From a virus, in IMG/VR virus record IMGVR_UViG_3300042879_003514, positions 31,303 through 95,302 of that record: 64,000 bases of DNA; one strand, written 5' to 3'. Of this stretch, positions 14,659-23,707 are shown piece after piece. Each line of letters starts with the position of its first letter. The first letter of the stretch is position 1. Position numbers and translations under genes: made by a program. The notes beneath the pieces are model-generated. The model did not search any database, had not been told where the DNA came from, and saw nothing but the letters and a program-made list of their open reading frames with translations.

Positions 14659-16125
14659 ATGATTTTGGCTGACCCGTCGGCAGAAAGAGCCGTATTGTCT
14701 GGTATCTGTAAATTTGGCGAAGAAGTTTATCTTGATATAGCAGATATTCTACAAGAGTCATCGTTTACCGTTGATAGTAATGGTATCATATTTAAGTGCA
14801 TCAAAGAGATTTGCGAAAAGAATCAATCTAAATCTATAGATATAGCATCAATTTATTCTGTTGCTCAAGACCTTGGAGTGTCTCATGTATTATCAAGAAA
14901 AGAAGAGGCTCAACATTTAAAGGCTATTATTGATTTTCCTGTTAATATAGAGAACATTCCCAAGTTCGCTGCTAAAATTAGAAAATTACAAATAGCAAGA
15001 TTACTGTATGAGCAACTAGATAAAGCTAAAGAAAAATTATTAGATGTAACTGGTAGCGAACCAGTAACAAGTATAATATCAATTGCTGAAGACACAGTAT
15101 TTGATTTTACATCATTAATTAATGATACAGATAATAATCCTGTGTGTATAGGTAATGATTTAGAAGCATATATTCAAAATTTAATTGATAATCCAATTGA
15201 TCAAGTTGGTATTCCTACGGGATTTCCTGTTTATGATCAGGCTATTGGTGGTGGTTTAAGAAGAAGCACAGTTAATGTTATTGCCGCCAGACCTAAAACC
15301 GGAAAAACATTATTGGTTGATAATATGGGATTTTATATTGCAAATAAATTAAAAATACCTGTATTGAATATGGATACAGAAATGACTAAAGACGATCATA
15401 TTAATCGTATTTTAGCAATGATAACGGAAACAGAAATCAATAATATAGAAACTGGTAAATTTGCAAATTCTCAAGACAAGAAAAAGAAGATTGAAAATGC
15501 TGTAAAAGAACTATTAAATACAAAATTATTTTATAAGTCTATTGCTGGAAAGCCTTTTGAGGAGCAATTGGCTTTAATGCGTAGATGGATTGTGAAAGAA
15601 GTTGGTCTTGAGGATGATGGAACAGCAAAGCCATGTGTTATTTTTTATGATTATTTGAAGCTTATGGATAGTTCTGGAATGAGTCAAGATCTTAAAGAGT
15701 ATCAAGTTCTAGGCTTCATGATGACCTCATTACATAATTTTGCAACTAGATATAAAGTACCGGTTGTGGCTTTTGTCCAATTAAATAGAGATGGTATTAC
15801 TAAAGAAAGCACAGATACAGCAAGCGGCTCGGACAGAATTATTTGGCTATGTAGTAATTTTACCATTTTCAAAAGAAAGTCTGATGAAGAAATTGCAGAA
15901 GATGGTCCTAATGAGGGTAATAGAAAATTAATTCCAGTGATAAGCCGTCATGGTGGTGGTCTTGATGATAACGACTATATTAATTGTCACATGAAGGGCT
16001 GGTGTGCAAAAATTACCGAAGGACGAACTAAACTAGAAATTGCTAATAATATTAACCAACAAAACACAAGTAATGGATTTATTTTAGATGACAACTCAAA
16101 TGACAAAAACATCCCCTTCGTATAA
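14659..16125 (+). CDS. dnaB: replicative DNA helicase, DnaB-like
   Basis: A 488-residue hexameric helicase. An N-terminal helical domain (about 1-110) begins DPSAERAVLSGICKF. The RecA-type motor domain has Walker A AARPKTGKT (209-217), a DTEMTKDDHINR block, and a Walker B strand VIFYDYLKLMD. FVQLNRDG and the arginine-finger-like SGSDRIIWLCSN come later. It unwinds the fork ahead of the polymerase. AGGAGG is a very good binding site. It overlaps the primase by 38 bases, a natural pair. Confidence 0.92.
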   Translation: MILADPSAERAVLSGICKFGEEVYLDIADILQESSFTVDSNGIIFKCIKEICEKNQSKSIDIASIYSVAQDLGVSHVLSRKEEAQHLKAIIDFPVNIENIPKFAAKIRKLQIARLLYEQLDKAKEKLLDVTGSEPVTSIISIAEDTVFDFTSLINDTDNNPVCIGNDLEAYIQNLIDNPIDQVGIPTGFPVYDQAIGGGLRRSTVNVIAARPKTGKTLLVDNMGFYIANKLKIPVLNMDTEMTKDDHINRILAMITETEINNIETGKFANSQDKKKKIENAVKELLNTKLFYKSIAGKPFEEQLALMRRWIVKEVGLEDDGTAKPCVIFYDYLKLMDSSGMSQDLKEYQVLGFMMTSLHNFATRYKVPVVAFVQLNRDGITKESTDTASGSDRIIWLCSNFTIFKRKSDEEIAEDGPNEGNRKLIPVISRHGGGLDDNDYINCHMKGWCAKITEGRTKLEIANNINQQNTSNGFILDDNSNDKNIPFV

Positions 16126-17239
16126 TCAACATCAATTAAAAGTTATATGCGATAATTTATGTGATAATATCGATAGGCTGTTAGAAACTTTAGACCTAAC
16201 AGAAATTAATGATAATGGTAAAATGTATGTTGGAGAATGCCCTATACATAATGGAGATAACAAAACAGCGTTCAATCTCTATCCAACAGGAGACTCTTAT
16301 AGAGGCAACTGGAAGTGTAGAACACACCAGTGTGATAAAATATTTAAGGGATCTATTATTGGTTTTATTAGAGGCGTATTATCTACTAAAAAATATAATT
16401 GGCAAAAAGATGGAGATAAAACGGCTACTTTTAAAGAAACAATAGAATTTATACAAAACTTCTTAGGGGATAATTTATCTAATATAAAAATATCAAAAAC
16501 AGAAATAGAGAAAAAAACATTTTCAAATATTGTTAAAAATATAACTGAGGAATCATCTAATAATATTAAACAAAAAATTAATAGATCTAGTATTAGACAA
16601 TCATTAATTATTCCATCCGATTATTTTATTGACAGAGGTTTCGATAAGGAAATCTTAAATAGATACGATGTTGGGCTATGCAATAAGCAAGATAAAGAAA
16701 TGTATAACAGAGCTGTTGCTCCAGTATATGATAATAATCACAAATATTTAGTTGGATGTACAGGTAGAAGTATTTTTGATAAGTGCGAAGTTTGTAAACA
16801 TTATCATGATAAACAGAGGAGTTGTCCAAATAGTGAAGAGTTATGGAAATATCCTAAGTGGAAACATAATAAAGACTTTAAAAGCCAAAATCATTTATAT
16901 AATTTTTGGTTCGCAAAAGAACATATTCTACAATTGGCAAAAGTTATTCTTGTTGAAAGTCCAGGTAATGTTTGGAAACTAGAAGAAGCTGGAATTCATA
17001 ATTCTGTTGCTCTTTTTGGTTCAAACTTAAGCGATAGACAAAAAATAATGTTAGATGGATCTGGCGCTATGACTATAATAGTATTAATGGATAATGATGA
17101 TGCCGGAAGAAAAGCAGCCACGACAATTAATCATAAGTGTAAAAACACATACAATATTATAAATTTAAATATAGATAAGGCAGATGTTGCTGAGATGTCC
17201 ATAGAGGAAATTAATCAACAAATTAAGAAATATATATGA
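16088..17239 (+). CDS. dnaG: DNA primase, DnaG-like
   Basis: A 383-residue primase. The N-terminal zinc-binding region has CPIH (about 51-54) and CRTHQC (about 77-82). The Toprim domain holds VILVESPGNVWKL with its catalytic Glu, then LMDNDDAGRKAA with the DxD-type metal site. It makes RNA primers for the lagging strand and works with the DnaB-like helicase, whose gene it overlaps by 38 bases. It is shorter than bacterial DnaG, with no clear helicase-binding domain. The start could also be the ATG at 16100. Confidence 0.85.
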   Translation: MTTQMTKTSPSYNQHQLKVICDNLCDNIDRLLETLDLTEINDNGKMYVGECPIHNGDNKTAFNLYPTGDSYRGNWKCRTHQCDKIFKGSIIGFIRGVLSTKKYNWQKDGDKTATFKETIEFIQNFLGDNLSNIKISKTEIEKKTFSNIVKNITEESSNNIKQKINRSSIRQSLIIPSDYFIDRGFDKEILNRYDVGLCNKQDKEMYNRAVAPVYDNNHKYLVGCTGRSIFDKCEVCKHYHDKQRSCPNSEELWKYPKWKHNKDFKSQNHLYNFWFAKEHILQLAKVILVESPGNVWKLEEAGIHNSVALFGSNLSDRQKIMLDGSGAMTIIVLMDNDDAGRKAATTINHKCKNTYNIINLNIDKADVAEMSIEEINQQIKKYI

Positions 17240-17832
17240 CAAAAATTATAGCTTTTGCTGGGACCAAACAATCTGGCAAAACCACATGCTCCGAGGCTGT
17301 TGCTGCTTATTTTAATGGATCTTTTGAACCATTCAATTCCTCAAAAATATATAATTTTGCAGATCCCCTAAAAAAAGATGTTTGCATGAATATTCTTGGA
17401 TTAACATATGAACAGTGCTATGGATCAGACGAGGATAAAAACCAATTAACAAATAATTATTGGCAAGGTGTTCAACTAACCGCTAGAGAAGTCATGCAAT
17501 TTGTTGGCACAGATATATTTAGGAAAATGCAACAGGACGTTTGGGCTGGTGCAACAATACTAAAAATTAATAAAGAAAAACCACCATTAGCAATAATCGC
17601 AGATTGTAGATTCCCAAATGAAGTTGATGCTGTTAAGAAAGCCGGTGGTATTGTTATTAGATTAACACGCAAACCATTTAATTCTGATCATCCTAGCGAA
17701 AATGCTTTGGAACCCATGGTCTATGATTGGAAAAATTTTGATTTTATATTACATAATGCAACAATGACTATAGATGAACAAAAATCGTTTATTATAGGCT
17801 ATCTCCAAAGTAAAGGAATTTTACCATTATAA
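17236..17832 (+). CDS. deoxynucleoside monophosphate kinase
   Basis: A 198-residue P-loop kinase. It has Walker A GTKQSGKTT (9-17), the FADPLKKDVC block, LTAREVMQFVGTDIFRK and the ADCRFPNEVDAVKKAGG segment typical of the T4 gp1-like dNMP kinase family. It phosphorylates dNMPs to dNDPs, complementing the RNR and dCMP deaminase. It overlaps the primase by 4 bases. Its last codons contain the likely ribosome binding site of the next gene. Confidence 0.87.
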   Translation: MTKIIAFAGTKQSGKTTCSEAVAAYFNGSFEPFNSSKIYNFADPLKKDVCMNILGLTYEQCYGSDEDKNQLTNNYWQGVQLTAREVMQFVGTDIFRKMQQDVWAGATILKINKEKPPLAIIADCRFPNEVDAVKKAGGIVIRLTRKPFNSDHPSENALEPMVYDWKNFDFILHNATMTIDEQKSFIIGYLQSKGILPL

Positions 17833-18869
17833 TTACTTATTTTCGCAGTAGTTCTTTTAATACTCATAATATGTGCGAGCAGCAATATTTTTTTGAGTAT
17901 GTGCTAGGATGGAGAGGTCCGTCAAATCAAAAGGCCGACAAAGGGACTATTTGTCATAAAGTATTAGAAATTTTAGCAATTATAAAAAAGAATATTCAAG
18001 ATGGTATACCAGAGTTTGAAGATGATTTAATTGGTAAAGTTAGTACAAATAACTATAATTTAGACAATATCATTGAATTAACATATAAATTTTATACAAC
18101 TAATTTTAATCATCATAAGTGGTCCGATAAAGATTTTAAAGATTGTAAATCATGGGTTTACAAAGCTATAGAATATAATAATCGAATGTTTGATCCAAGA
18201 AATAGAGACATATTATGTCCAGAACAACACTTCGATATACTAATCGAAAAACCTTGGGCAAAGTATAGTTATGATTCACCAGATGGTCTGCTAGAAGGAT
18301 ACCTTGGTCTTAAAGGCACTATTGACCTTGTTACTAAAATAGATAACAATACTATAGAAGTGATAGATTGGAAAACCGGAAAAAGATTAGATTGGGCCAC
18401 AGGACAAGAAAAAACACCAGAGAAGTTACAAAACGATCCTCAGTTAATGATTTATTATTATGCTATAAGTCGTTTATTTCCAGAATACGAACATATCATA
18501 CTAACCATATATTTTATTAACGATGGTGGTGCGTTCTCAATATTATTTGATAAGAGCGACTTGCTAAGAACAGAAGAAATGCTAAGAAAGAAATTTGAAA
18601 TAATAAAACAAACTAAAAAACCAAGGTTGCATCAAACATGGATGTGTAGTAAACTATGTCACTTCGGAAAAACAAGTTTCGCTGACACCCACATCACACC
18701 AACTATTGAATATAGAGACAATCAACATTGTAAAAAAGATTCAATCATGACAAAGTGTGAACAAGTTAAGCATGATATAGAACTAAAAGGAATGAACGAA
18801 GTTATTAAAGAATATAGATATCATAACCACTCATTTGGAAAATATAAGGCACCCGGTAGCACAGAATGA
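17826..18869 (+). CDS. Cas4/RecB-type PD-(D/E)XK exonuclease, probable ATT start
   Basis: About 347 residues. The Cas4/RecB-type core includes GTICHKVLE (motif with His), GLKGTIDLV (catalytic Asp) and IEVIDWKTGK (Glu-x-x-x-Lys). Late Cys residues (MCSKLCHFG, HCKK) could hold an iron-sulphur cluster with the early Cys. It probably degrades DNA ends for recombination or host DNA. The first ATG (17871) falls inside the conserved opening TYFRSSSFNTHNMCEQQYFFEYVLGW. No ATG, GTG or TTG exists between the upstream stop (17811) and this block, but AAAGGA (17812-17817) sits eight bases before ATT 17826. A start at ATT is therefore likely. Confidence 0.75.
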   Translation: MIITYFRSSSFNTHNMCEQQYFFEYVLGWRGPSNQKADKGTICHKVLEILAIIKKNIQDGIPEFEDDLIGKVSTNNYNLDNIIELTYKFYTTNFNHHKWSDKDFKDCKSWVYKAIEYNNRMFDPRNRDILCPEQHFDILIEKPWAKYSYDSPDGLLEGYLGLKGTIDLVTKIDNNTIEVIDWKTGKRLDWATGQEKTPEKLQNDPQLMIYYYAISRLFPEYEHIILTIYFINDGGAFSILFDKSDLLRTEEMLRKKFEIIKQTKKPRLHQTWMCSKLCHFGKTSFADTHITPTIEYRDNQHCKKDSIMTKCEQVKHDIELKGMNEVIKEYRYHNHSFGKYKAPGSTE

Positions 18870-20749
18870 AAAATTATAATCCTTTACATTGTCACTCAAT
18901 GTATTCTTTGCTAGATGGCTTATCTAAGCCGTCTCAAATAGCAGATCGTTGTCAAGAAATTGGAGCAACTGCATGTGCGTTAACAGATCACGGTTCAATA
19001 GCCGGAGCTATTAAATTTCACAAAGAGATGACTAAGGTTGGAATTAAGCCAATTTTAGGTTGTGAGATTTATCTCTGTAAAGATAGTCCAAATATTCAAA
19101 GTAAAGAAAATAGACATTTAACACATTTTTTGGTATTGGCCAAAAACCTTGAAGGATGGAGAAAACTCATTGGTTTAGTTTCAGAGTCTAACCGTCCAGA
19201 TTTTTATTATCACAAGCCCAGACTTGATCTGGAAAATCTAGGGAGGTTCTGCGACGGCAATTTGATTGGAATTTGTGGACATCTAGGATCGTTAATTGCA
19301 GATAATATAATAGATAATGGACAAATAATCTCAGACTGGAAAAACCAAGGAGAAAAAATTATTGGTCAATTAAGAGATATTTTTGGTAAAAATAATATTT
19401 TTCTAGAATCCCAAATGATGGATCATATAAACACACCCATACAAAAAGAATTGACTGGTTGTATCAGAGAGCTTGGTAGAATAACAGACACTAAAATTAT
19501 TTGTACTCCAGATGCTCATTATGTTAGAAAAGAAGATGCCTCTGATCAAAGAATACTTTTGTGTAATAATCTAAAAACAACCATGCCTGAAATTAGTCGC
19601 AAGATCAATATGAACCAGCCGGTGCCAATGGACTGTTTTTTCTTATCAGATAATTTTCATATACTATCACAAGAAGAGATTAACAATCTTCACACAGAAG
19701 AAGAAATTGAAAATACACAGTTGGTTTCTAATATGTGCGAGTCTTACGATATAAATAGTAGACCAAGATTACCGCCATTTGATTGTAAACCAAACCCAGA
19801 TGAGTTCTTAAGACAATTATGTAGAGATGGCTGGAGAGATAAGATAGCCAATAATATAGATAAGCAAAATCAACAAGAATATATAGATCGTATTAAATAT
19901 GAATTAGATATTTTACAGGGGGCTGGTCTTAGTAGTTATTTCTTGATTGTGCAAGATATCGTGAACCATGTTAAAATGAACGACTGGCTACCCGGACCAG
20001 GAAGAGGATCTGCTGCTGGTTGTTTAGTTTCATATCTAATAGGTATAACTAATATTGATCCTATAAAATACAGTTTATTGTTTGATAGATTTTATAATTC
20101 TGGTCGTAATACAAAAGATAGAGTTAGTATGCCAGATATTGATGTTGATGTACCAATAGAAAAAAGAGAAGACATTATTACGTATATTAAAAATAAGTAT
20201 GGTAATAATCAGGTTTCTCAGATGGTTACTTTTAATACGATTAAGGGTCGTGGTGCTATAAAGGATGTTCTCAGAGTTTATGGTAACATATCTTTTGAGG
20301 AAATGAATAGAATTACCAAAAATATACCAGACGAAGCTAAAATAGCAGACGAGTTGCAAGAAATGAAGGACGAATACGGCGAAGCCTCTATCATAAGATG
20401 GGCTTTAGAAAACCAAGGAGAAAAACTCAAAGATTGGTGTCATATTGACGAAAATAATGAATTACAAGGACCACTTGCAAAAAGATTTGAGCAGGCTATA
20501 AGATTAGAGGGTACTAAAGTTAACCAATCTAAACATGCCGCTGGGGTAGTTATAGCAGATACAGATTTGTCAACAATTTGCCCAACTATTTATGACACAA
20601 AAACAAAAACAAAAATTGCTGGTATGGAAATGGAAGACTTAGAAAGTATTGGAATTGTTAAATTTGATATTCTAGGTGTTGCGATGCTGGATAAAATTAT
20701 GTATATTTCTAAATATCTTAAAGAAGGAGTTACAGATGAAATTTCATGA
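18866..20749 (+). CDS. dnaE: DNA polymerase III alpha (DnaE), N-terminal half with catalytic centre
   Basis: A 627-residue protein. A PHP domain (1 to about 280) opens with HCHSMYSLLDG (His8, His10) and TDHGS (Asp41, His42). The palm/thumb part has PGPGRGSAAGCLVSY, the catalytic PDIDVDV (Asp426, Asp428) and VKFDILG (Asp601, equivalent to E. coli Asp555). It stops soon after the third catalytic aspartate, so all three metal ligands are here while the fingers and OB domains are encoded by a second gene at 21604. It overlaps the exonuclease upstream by 4 bases and a small gene downstream by 14. E. coli DnaE is about 1,160 residues; the two halves add up to 1,159. Confidence 0.92.
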   Translation: MKNYNPLHCHSMYSLLDGLSKPSQIADRCQEIGATACALTDHGSIAGAIKFHKEMTKVGIKPILGCEIYLCKDSPNIQSKENRHLTHFLVLAKNLEGWRKLIGLVSESNRPDFYYHKPRLDLENLGRFCDGNLIGICGHLGSLIADNIIDNGQIISDWKNQGEKIIGQLRDIFGKNNIFLESQMMDHINTPIQKELTGCIRELGRITDTKIICTPDAHYVRKEDASDQRILLCNNLKTTMPEISRKINMNQPVPMDCFFLSDNFHILSQEEINNLHTEEEIENTQLVSNMCESYDINSRPRLPPFDCKPNPDEFLRQLCRDGWRDKIANNIDKQNQQEYIDRIKYELDILQGAGLSSYFLIVQDIVNHVKMNDWLPGPGRGSAAGCLVSYLIGITNIDPIKYSLLFDRFYNSGRNTKDRVSMPDIDVDVPIEKREDIITYIKNKYGNNQVSQMVTFNTIKGRGAIKDVLRVYGNISFEEMNRITKNIPDEAKIADELQEMKDEYGEASIIRWALENQGEKLKDWCHIDENNELQGPLAKRFEQAIRLEGTKVNQSKHAAGVVIADTDLSTICPTIYDTKTKTKIAGMEMEDLESIGIVKFDILGVAMLDKIMYISKYLKEGVTDEIS

Positions 20750-20912
20750 ATTGCAGATAAATGCTAAGTTCAAACATAATGGCACTATTTATGTTAAAAT
20801 CCCAGCAGAAAAAGCAAACTGCTGTAAGACAACTGCTAATTGTCAAAATTGGGAAACAAAACAAAAGGCAAAAATATCACCAGAAGATGAAGTTGAAGAG
20901 GTACAATCCTAA
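20736..20912 (+). CDS. 58-residue hypothetical protein inside the split polymerase locus
   Basis: MKFHELQINAKFKHNGTIYV... is a short protein with a possible small beta-barrel (KFKHNGTIYVKIP), two adjacent Cys and an acidic tail. AAGGAG at 20724-20729 precedes this ATG well; the open frame extends upstream but without a better site. It overlaps the end of the polymerase half by 14 bases. A link to the polymerase is inferred only from position. Confidence 0.6.
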   Translation: MKFHELQINAKFKHNGTIYVKIPAEKANCCKTTANCQNWETKQKAKISPEDEVEEVQS

Positions 20913-20918
20913 TTATTT

Positions 20919-21614
20919 ATGTTAACTAAAAAAATTTGTGTTTTTGATTTTGAAACTGATGGCTCTGATCCAGAATCATGTAGTCCTGTTCAATTAGCCG
21001 CAATCATGATTGATCCTGTCAAGTTAGAAATAATTGATGGATCAGAATTTAATGTTCATTGTAAGCCAGAAGTAATAGAAAAAAATCCCGACTATATTTA
21101 TGAAACTGATATTATAGATTTTCATTCTAGAGTGAAAGGATGTAGTCAAGAAGATATTTATAAAGAGTGGAGACAATATCCTTCTCAACAAATAGCATGG
21201 AATTCTTTTATTTCATATTTAGACAAGTATCATTGCTTTGGTAGAAAGAAAAAAAATATATTTACAGCACCTATAGCTGCTGGATATAATATTAATAGAT
21301 TTGATTTAAAAATTATCAATAGACTAAGCCAGAAATACAAGACTATTGAACCAAAAGAAAAAACATCATCTCTGTTTTATCCAAGAGATGTTCTTGATAT
21401 TATGAATTTAGTTTTTTATTGGTTTGAAAGTTCGGATCTAAAAAGTTATTCTTTGGATACTGTTAGAGAATATCTTGGTATTTCAAAAGATGGTGCTCAC
21501 GATGCCTTGAAAGACGTTAAAGACTGTGCTATGATACTAACTAGGTTTATGAGATTGCACAGGAAATTATGTCCAAAAATTTCATTTAAAGGATCTTTTT
21601 TGAATGACGATTAA
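20919..21614 (+). CDS. DnaQ-like DEDDh 3'-5' exonuclease
   Basis: A 231-residue exonuclease. Exo I is VFDFETDGSD (Asp and Glu metal ligands, about residues 9-11), Exo II is AGYNINRFDLK with Asp, and Exo III is GAHDALKDVKDC with the catalytic His and Asp. This is the DEDDh proofreading type (DnaQ/epsilon). It sits between the two halves of the DnaE-type polymerase and overlaps the second half by 11 bases, so it most likely proofreads for that enzyme. Confidence 0.9.
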   Translation: MLTKKICVFDFETDGSDPESCSPVQLAAIMIDPVKLEIIDGSEFNVHCKPEVIEKNPDYIYETDIIDFHSRVKGCSQEDIYKEWRQYPSQQIAWNSFISYLDKYHCFGRKKKNIFTAPIAAGYNINRFDLKIINRLSQKYKTIEPKEKTSSLFYPRDVLDIMNLVFYWFESSDLKSYSLDTVREYLGISKDGAHDALKDVKDCAMILTRFMRLHRKLCPKISFKGSFLNDD

Positions 21615-23202
21615 GTTTAATTGCGGTTGTGAATTCAATAGTAATAGTGATAGTAAATTACATATTGATTATGATATAAATAAAATAAAGTTTGATTGCC
21701 CAAAAACTTGGGATATGATTTCTGAAGGAAACACTAAAGGTGTTTTTCAATTAGAGTCTAGGTTAGGGCAGAGTATGGCTAAAAAACTTAAGCCCGAAAA
21801 TATTGAGCAATTAGCCGCGCTAATTAGTATCATGAGACCGGGTTCTCTAGAAGCTTTTAGAGAAGGTAAAAGTGTTAGTAATCATTATATAGACAAAAAG
21901 AATGGTCAAGAAAGTCTTGATTATTTTCATCCTACATTAGAGCCATGTTTAAAGGCTACTTATGGAGAAATGATTTATCAAGAACAGGCTATGGAAATTG
22001 CCAAAGTGGTTGCTGGATTTGATCTACAAGAAGCTGATATGTTAAGAAAAGCTATTGGTAAGAAAAAACCAGAAGAAATGGCCAAAATCAAAAATAAATT
22101 CATTAGCGGATGCAATAATCTTGGCAAGGTTACTAATAATGAAGCGGAGCAGTTGTTTGGTTGGATAGAAAAAAGTCAAAGGTATTCATTTAATAAAAGC
22201 CATGCTGTTAGTTATGCTGTAAATGCCTTTATGTCCGCTCATGCTAAGGCTCATTTTCCTACTATCTTTTTCTTATCATATCTTAGACTAGCCAAAGATA
22301 AAATAGATCCTCAAGAAGAAATTCTTGAATTGATCATTAATGCTAAGTCTATGGATATAGATATTTTTTGTCCCACTATGGTGCTTAAAAATAAAGATTT
22401 TAAAATTCAAAATAAAAAGATATATTTTGGATTAACTAATATCAAGGGTGTTGGTCAATCTGTGTTTGATAAATTATATGGAATTATTGCCGATATAGAT
22501 TTAATTAAATACACTTGGAGCGAAACATTATTTTATATATTATTAAATATTAATTCGACAGCAGCCAAAGCATTGATTCAGTCTGGTGCGTTAGATTACT
22601 TAAAAGTCTCAAGAAATCAAATGCTATATGAGTTTAATCTGGTCTGCGAACTGACAAAAAAAGAAACTGAAAATACAATTAAATTAATCAAAGATAATCC
22701 AAAATTACAAATCATTGAGTTAATAAGGCAGTTAATCGCTAATACCAAAATTTCTAAGAATAGACAGCAAAAAGTCCTAAGTATAGTTAATCAACTATCA
22801 GAACCACCATATTCTCTTGTAGATAGTCCAGAATGGATATCTGATAACGAAAGAGAATTACTGGGTGCTCCAATAACCTGTACTAAAACAGATTCTTATG
22901 ATTCATCATACGCAAATACTGATTGTAAAGATATTCGTAATTTTCCAGATACTAAACAGTTTTTTATTATAGCAGAAATTCAATCTGTTAATATTATTGT
23001 AACTAAGCGTGGAAGATCTCCTGGAAAAGAAATGTGTTTTATACAAATATCAGACTCTTATGGCAGTCTAGATTGTGTATTATTTCCAGAAGAATTTGCC
23101 GAGAATAAAGCATTATTACAGGCTGGTAGAGTATTGATGTTTAATGGACAGAAGTCAAAAAAGGATAGTTCTGTGATCATAAAAAAAATCTTTGTTGTAT
23201 AG
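21604..23202 (+). CDS. dnaE: DNA polymerase III alpha (DnaE), C-terminal half
   Basis: A 532-residue protein that continues where the gene at 18866 stops. GVFQLES (46-52), ISIMRPGSLEAFREG, YGEMIYQEQAMEIA, ADMLRKAIGKKKPEEMA and FNKSHAVSYAV are consecutive DnaE palm/fingers motifs. A helix-hairpin-helix region (LTNIKGVGQSVFDKL) follows, then an OB-fold (about 453-532). It lacks all three catalytic aspartates, so it cannot polymerise alone. The first 45 residues replace the short linker found in intact DnaE. No intein blocks are seen at the junction. A beta-clamp-binding motif is not obvious. Confidence 0.9.
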   Translation: MTIKFNCGCEFNSNSDSKLHIDYDINKIKFDCPKTWDMISEGNTKGVFQLESRLGQSMAKKLKPENIEQLAALISIMRPGSLEAFREGKSVSNHYIDKKNGQESLDYFHPTLEPCLKATYGEMIYQEQAMEIAKVVAGFDLQEADMLRKAIGKKKPEEMAKIKNKFISGCNNLGKVTNNEAEQLFGWIEKSQRYSFNKSHAVSYAVNAFMSAHAKAHFPTIFFLSYLRLAKDKIDPQEEILELIINAKSMDIDIFCPTMVLKNKDFKIQNKKIYFGLTNIKGVGQSVFDKLYGIIADIDLIKYTWSETLFYILLNINSTAAKALIQSGALDYLKVSRNQMLYEFNLVCELTKKETENTIKLIKDNPKLQIIELIRQLIANTKISKNRQQKVLSIVNQLSEPPYSLVDSPEWISDNERELLGAPITCTKTDSYDSSYANTDCKDIRNFPDTKQFFIIAEIQSVNIIVTKRGRSPGKEMCFIQISDSYGSLDCVLFPEEFAENKALLQAGRVLMFNGQKSKKDSSVIIKKIFVV

Positions 23203-23203
23203 C

Positions 23204-23231
23204 TTGACACTCAGACCACAATCTGTATAAT
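23204..23231 (+). promoter_or_regulatory. consensus sigma70 promoter for ssb
   Basis: TTGACA at 23204-23209, a 16-base spacer and TATAAT at 23226-23231: both boxes are perfect. It starts immediately after the polymerase stop codon and leaves a leader of about 40 bases before the ssb ATG. Confidence 0.8.
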
Positions 23232-23276
23232 AAAGTAGAATGTGTTTCTTCTTTTAGCAACTTAAGGAGTTTTGAA

Positions 23277-23642
23277 ATGAATATTGTTTTACTACGAGGA
23301 AATTTGACAAGAGACCCAGAGCTAAGAACAGTTAATAGTGGAGAAAAGCAAACATCTGTTGTTTCTTTTACTGTTGCTGTTTCTAGAGATTTTACCAGAG
23401 CTAATGGAACCAAGGATAAAATCGTATCTTATCTTCTATGTGAAGCATGGGATAGTGGAGCAGAGATAATCGGAGAATCCTTTAGGAAGGGTGATTTGGT
23501 TATGGTTGAAGGAAGTCTTCGTAATGATTCTTGGGAAAAGGATGGTGTCAAACATTCCACACTAAAGGTAAGAGTTAATAATTTTTCTAAGATCACAAAG
23601 CTTAAGAAAAAGGAAGTTTCAGAAGAAAGCGTTTCTTTCTAA
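23277..23642 (+). CDS. ssb: single-stranded DNA-binding protein (SSB)
   Basis: A 121-residue bacterial-type SSB: MNIVLLRGNLTRDPELR is the family opening, followed by an OB-fold (residues 1-110) with VSFTVAVSRDF and LVMVEGSLRNDSW. The tail is short and ends EESVSF; the acidic DDDIPF-type tip is only partly kept. It coats single-stranded DNA at the fork. AAGGAG lies upstream of the ATG. It has its own perfect promoter and a strong terminator, so it can be made at high level independently of the operon before it. Confidence 0.9.
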   Translation: MNIVLLRGNLTRDPELRTVNSGEKQTSVVSFTVAVSRDFTRANGTKDKIVSYLLCEAWDSGAEIIGESFRKGDLVMVEGSLRNDSWEKDGVKHSTLKVRVNNFSKITKLKKKEVSEESVSF

Positions 23643-23675
23643 GATAATTAATCACACAACCATTAACACAAACTA

Positions 23676-23697
23676 GGGGCGACAACGCCCCTTTTTT
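23676..23697 (+). terminator. rho-independent terminator after ssb
   Basis: Perfect six-base stem GGGGCG (23676-23681) / CGCCCC (23686-23691) with ACAA loop, followed by TTTTTT. It is the most GC-rich short stretch in the surrounding AT-rich sequence. Confidence 0.85.
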
Positions 23698-23707
23698 GTA
23701 AAATTAT

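Noticed and set aside
17236-17832. Thymidylate synthase or kinase specific to dTMP
   Set aside because: Motifs match the broader dNMP kinase (T4 gp1-like) family; no thymidylate synthase motif occurs in the window.
20680-21660. Split intein at the polymerase break
   Set aside because: Neither half shows intein blocks, a Cys/Ser/Thr +1 residue at the junction or a C-terminal HN; other genes lie between.
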